From an uncultured Treponema sp. (GTDB lineage Bacteria; Spirochaetota; Spirochaetia; Treponematales; Treponemataceae): 27,639 nucleotides of DNA. The DNA lies in contig CALFIX010000004.1 of the NCBI GenBank assembly GCA_937877515.1, forward strand, positions 1-27,639. Direction: 5' to 3'. Of this stretch, positions 24,237 through 27,639 are shown piece after piece (position 1 is the stretch's first letter; every line of letters begins with the position of its first letter). The notes below the pieces were generated by a model, which worked only from the letters and a program-made list of their open reading frames with translations, was not told the origin of the DNA and ran no database searches. Position numbers and translations under genes: made by a program.

Positions 24237-26786
24237 ATGTCAAACTATGACTTTAAAAACATCGAGCCCAAATGGCAAAAATATTGGGACGAACACAAGA
24301 CTTTTAAGGTAGCAGAGGACGAAAAGTTTCCTAAAGAAAAAAGACGCTACGTTCTTGATATGTTCCCATATCCTTCTGGAGCAGGCTTACACGTAGGACA
24401 CCCGGAAGGATACACTGCAACAGACATCTGGTGCCGATACCTTCGCATGAACGGTTTTAACGTTTTGCACCCAATGGGGTACGATGCATTCGGTCTTCCA
24501 GCTGAAAACTATGCCATAAAAACCGGTACTCACCCTGCAACAACAACTTTTCAGAACATAGACCACTTTACTCAGCAGATAAAAGCACTCGGTTTTTCTT
24601 ATGACTGGGACAGAGAAGTACGCACATGTACTCCCGACTACTACAAGTGGACTCAGTGGATTTTCTTACAGCTTTACAAAAAAGGTCTGGCTTACGAAGC
24701 AGAAACTCCTATTAACTGGTGTCCAAGCTGCAAGACAGGACTTGCTAACGAAGAAGTAAAGGAAGGTCACTGCGACCGCTGCGGTGCTGAAGTTACGCAC
24801 AAAGTTATCCGTCAGTGGATTTTAAAAATCACTTCTTATGCAGAACGCTTGCTTGAAGACTTAGATACACTTGACTGGCCGGAAAGCGTAAAGCTTATGC
24901 AGAAAAACTGGATTGGAAAGTCAGTTGGTGCAGAGGTAAACTTTACAGTTGCAGACAAGGACGGAAAAGCAACAGATGAAACTTTAACAGTTTACACAAC
25001 GCGATGCGACACACTCTTTGGTGCAACATACATGGTTGTGAGCCCTGAGCATCGCCTTGTAGAAAAGCTTACAACTCCAGAACAAAAAGAAGCCGTAAAG
25101 GCATACGTTGAGCAGGCTGCAAAAAAGAGCGACCTTGAACGCACAGATTTAGCAAAAGACAAAACAGGTGTTTTCTCTGGAAGTTATGCAATTAACCCGG
25201 TAAACGGAAAGCTTATTCCAATCTGGATTGCAGACTACGTTTTAATTTCTTACGGAACAGGTGCTATTATGGCAGTTCCCGCTCACGACACCCGCGACTG
25301 GGAATTTGCAAAAAAGTTTAACCTTCCAATTATAGAAGTATTAAAGAGCGAAGTTGATGTTCAGGAAAAAGCATGGACAGAAGACGGAGTTCACGTTAAC
25401 TCTGAATTCTTAGACGGATTAAACAAAAAAGATGCTATAGAAAAAATGCTTTCCTGGTTAAGCGAAAAAGGCGTTGGTAAAAAGGCAGTAAATTATAAGC
25501 TTCGCGACTGGGTATTCAGCCGTCAAAGGTACTGGGGAGAACCGATTCCGCTTGTACATTGCCCTACCTGCGGTACAGTTCCTGTTCCTGAAGAAGAGCT
25601 TCCTCTTGAACTTCCAAATGTAAAAACATACCAGCCAACAGGAACGGGAGAAAGCCCGTTAGCCGGAATTGACGACTGGGTAAACTGTACTTGTCCAAAG
25701 TGCGGTGGAAAGGCAAAGAGAGAAACAAACACAATGCCTCAGTGGGCAGGCAGCTGCTGGTACTATCTTCGCTATCTTGACCCCAAAAATAACAATGAAT
25801 TTGTTTCTAAAAAAGCAGAAAACTACTGGATGCCGGTTGACCTTTACGTTGGTGGAGCTGAGCACGCAGTATTGCACCTTTTATACGCACGCTTCTGGCA
25901 CAAGGTTTTATACGACATTGGAGCCGTTAGCACAAAGGAACCTTTCCAGCGCCTCATAAACCAGGGAATGATTACTTCTTTTGCATTCCAAAGAAAAAGT
26001 AAGTCATTAGTTGCCGTAGATGCCGTAGAAGAAAAAGACGGAAAGTATTTTGCAAAAGATGACGGAGAAGAACTTGAACGCGTTATTGCAAAGATGAGTA
26101 AGTCTTTAAAGAATGTTGTAAACCCGGATGAAATGATTTCCAACTACGGAGCAGATTCTGTTCGTATGTACGAAATGTTTATGGGACCTCTTACAGTTTC
26201 TAAACCTTGGAACACACAGGGCTTAATCGGAGTAAACCGCTTCCTGGAAAAAGTATGGGCTATTGGAGAAAAACCATTAAGCAACGTAGATATCACAGGT
26301 AAAATCGAAGACAAAAAGCTTTCTGACCTTAGAAAGACTTACGCTAAGACAGTAAAGAAAGTTACAGATGATACCCGCGACTTAAACTTTAACACAGCCA
26401 TCAGCCAGATGATGATTTTTATAAACGAAGCCGGTAAAATAGAAGAAATGCCTCGTGCAATGTGGGAAGGCTTTGTAAAAATGCTTGCCTGTTACGCCCC
26501 TCACTTAGGAGAAGAGCTTTGGGAGAAGCTTGGCCACACAGAGACTGTTTCTTACGAAAACTGGCCAACCTTTAGCGACGAATACTTAAAGGAAGACACA
26601 AAAGAGTATCCCGTTATGATAAATGGAAAACTCCGAGACAAATTTTCCGCCCCAAGTGATGCAGACAATGCAGCACTCGAGAGTCTTGCCCGCGAAACCG
26701 AAGGCTTTAAGAAGTTTACCGATGGAAAGACAGTTGCAAAGATTGTCGTAGTTCCAGGAAAGCTGGTGAATGTTGTAGTTAAGTAG
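24237..26786 (+). CDS. leuS: Leucyl-tRNA synthetase
   Basis: Class Ia synthetase charging tRNA-Leu. The 849-residue product has the usual bacterial length. It shows the HIGH motif as HVGH (52-55), followed by a zinc-ribbon CPSCKTG...CDRCG. The CP1 editing domain has TTRCDTLFGATYM and GTGAIMAVPAHDTRD, whose Asp is the editing residue. A second Cys cluster (CPTCG...CPKCGG) leads to WYYLRYLDP, then KMSKS as AKMSKSLKN (about 617-625), the anticodon-binding helices and a C-terminal domain. The start has GAGG upstream. It appears to be a housekeeping gene lying after the chemosensory operon by chance, with a bidirectional terminator behind it. Confidence 0.98.
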   Translation: MSNYDFKNIEPKWQKYWDEHKTFKVAEDEKFPKEKRRYVLDMFPYPSGAGLHVGHPEGYTATDIWCRYLRMNGFNVLHPMGYDAFGLPAENYAIKTGTHPATTTFQNIDHFTQQIKALGFSYDWDREVRTCTPDYYKWTQWIFLQLYKKGLAYEAETPINWCPSCKTGLANEEVKEGHCDRCGAEVTHKVIRQWILKITSYAERLLEDLDTLDWPESVKLMQKNWIGKSVGAEVNFTVADKDGKATDETLTVYTTRCDTLFGATYMVVSPEHRLVEKLTTPEQKEAVKAYVEQAAKKSDLERTDLAKDKTGVFSGSYAINPVNGKLIPIWIADYVLISYGTGAIMAVPAHDTRDWEFAKKFNLPIIEVLKSEVDVQEKAWTEDGVHVNSEFLDGLNKKDAIEKMLSWLSEKGVGKKAVNYKLRDWVFSRQRYWGEPIPLVHCPTCGTVPVPEEELPLELPNVKTYQPTGTGESPLAGIDDWVNCTCPKCGGKAKRETNTMPQWAGSCWYYLRYLDPKNNNEFVSKKAENYWMPVDLYVGGAEHAVLHLLYARFWHKVLYDIGAVSTKEPFQRLINQGMITSFAFQRKSKSLVAVDAVEEKDGKYFAKDDGEELERVIAKMSKSLKNVVNPDEMISNYGADSVRMYEMFMGPLTVSKPWNTQGLIGVNRFLEKVWAIGEKPLSNVDITGKIEDKKLSDLRKTYAKTVKKVTDDTRDLNFNTAISQMMIFINEAGKIEEMPRAMWEGFVKMLACYAPHLGEELWEKLGHTETVSYENWPTFSDEYLKEDTKEYPVMINGKLRDKFSAPSDADNAALESLARETEGFKKFTDGKTVAKIVVVPGKLVNVVVK

Positions 26787-26802
26787 ATTACAACTTTGTA
26801 GT

Positions 26803-26860
26803 AAAAAAAAGGCCCGTTTTAGAGTTGTGCTTTGAAGTGCACCTCGAAAGCGGGCTTTTT
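26803..26860. terminator. Bidirectional intrinsic terminator after leuS
   Basis: Long imperfect stem: arms GCCCG (26812-26816) and CGGGC (26851-26855), extended by T-A pairs, GAG/CTC and an inner GTGC/GCAC. TTTTT follows on the plus strand. On the minus strand the same stem is followed by eight T (complement of 26803-26810). It can stop both leuS and the converging glycosyltransferase locus. Confidence 0.85.
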
Positions 26861-26887
26861 ATATGAGAATATATAAAAATAAAATAA

Positions 26888-26992
26888 TTACGGCAAGTAG
26901 TTACTCAAGCTGCAATAGTAAATACCTTCTATAGAGGCACCTTCTTTTCCAAGCTCAGTTTCCATTTTTGCGTGTATTTTGCACCAATTATA
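26888..26992 (-). pseudogene. Remnant resembling heptose-bisphosphate phosphatase GmhB
   Basis: Between two in-frame stops the minus strand reads a short peptide with CKIHAK followed by ELGKEGASIEGIYYC. This resembles the segment before the zinc-loop region of HAD-family D-glycero-D-manno-heptose 1,7-bisphosphate phosphatases (typically HAKMEKEL...IYYCPHHP). The match stops right after IYYC, where Pro-His-His would be expected. The rest of the gene is absent on both sides. It is read as decayed debris of a sugar-nucleotide gene; the identification is from memory of the family and the fragment is very short. Confidence 0.4.
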
Positions 26993-27026
26993 TTACAATT
27001 ATCAGCTATAGGGGGAACAGATTCTG

Positions 27027-27639
27027 TTATTTCTTTCCAATCTTATACTTCTTAACTCCATTCACGCCCCAGCAAAAAAGATACCACGCACTAGAAATCA
27101 CATTCATCTTTAGAACTTTGCGGTAGATATTCCACTGAGGCTTTATCATCTTTGTTTTGCTTGCAGTCATGCTATCATCTCTCATACGATAATCTACAAG
27201 AATGTCGCTATAGCCAAATGCTGTAAGTCCGTTTTTCATAATTTCAAGCCAGTAAGCATAGTCGTCGCGGAGGGCTTTCAAAGCTTCATTGAACAGTATT
27301 TTGTTAGAAAGTTTTGCAGTATCAACGATTGCAGCTGACGGAAAAATCGGGCAATGGCGTAAAAGCTGTTTATATGTTCTTTTGCCTGTAAAAATATACG
27401 GAGCAAGTAACTCCGCATCGCACTTGCTATTCATTCTGCGGTAACTTGCAAAGAAAATCGCAACAGAATCATCTTTATTTTCATCGATATGCTTTTTCAT
27501 TGCCGCAAGATATTCTGGATGCCAGATGTCATCGCTGTCTAAAAAAGCGAAATAGCGACCTTTTGCAACTTCCATAGCCTGATTTCTAGCTCCGCTAGAG
27601 CCGCGGTTCACCGTTGCACGAATCAGCTTAATGCGGCTA
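27027..27639 (-). CDS. Family 2 glycosyltransferase, N-terminus beyond window edge
   Basis: The open frame continues to the window edge, so the first part of the protein is missing and the GTG at 27611 is not the true start. The visible 204 residues begin inside the GT-A domain: IKLIRATVNRGSSGARN, AKGRYFAFLDSDDIWHPEYL (with the DSD metal-binding motif), a variable acceptor region, and RDDYAYWLEIMKNGL, typical of GT2 enzymes that build surface polysaccharide or lipooligosaccharide. The short basic C-terminus has one hydrophobic patch (VISSAWYLFCWGV) that may touch the membrane. It converges on leuS, sharing the bidirectional terminator. Donor and acceptor cannot be predicted. Confidence 0.9.
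   Translation of the reverse strand, partial: SRIKLIRATVNRGSSGARNQAMEVAKGRYFAFLDSDDIWHPEYLAAMKKHIDENKDDSVAIFFASYRRMNSKCDAELLAPYIFTGKRTYKQLLRHCPIFPSAAIVDTAKLSNKILFNEALKALRDDYAYWLEIMKNGLTAFGYSDILVDYRMRDDSMTASKTKMIKPQWNIYRKVLKMNVISSAWYLFCWGVNGVKKYKIGKK

Noticed and set aside
27016..27028. Palindrome AACAGATTCTGTT at the glycosyltransferase stop codon
   Set aside because: There is no loop for an RNA hairpin and no T run; the site lies at a gene end, where an operator is unlikely. Probably chance.

Overview
The window looks like chromosomal DNA of a spirochaete, most likely a host-associated Treponema: it is AT-rich, has an enlarged Lon and carries tight, overlapping chemotaxis genes. This taxonomic call rests on recognising protein sequences by eye and is not a database result. 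There is no rRNA, tRNA or CRISPR array, and no gene-free stretch longer than about 300 bases.

Left part (1-13824), mostly on the minus strand. The left edge holds the first 24 codons of an IS110-family transposase, preceded by a compact folded leader that may be its bridge RNA. Next come lon, manA and a sugar-phosphate nucleotidyltransferase, then deoD translationally coupled to a small exported protein of unknown function. Two half-transporters follow, with complementary degenerate ATP sites, forming a heterodimeric ABC exporter. A MATE efflux gene diverges from them. A MocR/PdxR-type regulator diverges from a pyridoxal/pyridoxine kinase across a symmetric operator-promoter region.

Centre (13845-24177). 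After a good intrinsic terminator, a strong sigma70-type promoter drives eight tightly packed plus-strand genes: a dCache chemoreceptor, CheW, a divergent CheW-like protein with a TTG start, CheB, CheR, a hybrid CheA with a C-terminal receiver, a protein combining a pseudo-receiver, a GAF-like region and a class III nucleotidyl cyclase, and a second chemoreceptor with a multi-helix membrane sensor. There is no CheY, CheC, CheD or CheX. The receivers of both CheB and the cyclase lack the phospho-acceptor aspartate, so the only intact receiver is the one fused to CheA. The likely output is cyclic nucleotide (probably cAMP) made by the cyclase rather than flagellar switching. This is the most interesting system in the window.

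Right part (24237-27639). leuS ends at a bidirectional terminator. Beyond it, on the minus strand, are a short remnant resembling heptose-bisphosphate phosphatase (GmhB) and a family 2 glycosyltransferase cut by the window edge. Both suggest the border of a surface-polysaccharide locus.

A separate pattern runs through the left part. Four genes (lon, deoD, the first ABC subunit and the MATE gene) have a -35/-10 promoter with 17-bp spacing whose -10 box ends only 6-7 bases before the ATG, and no Shine-Dalgarno. This predicts leaderless or near-leaderless mRNAs.
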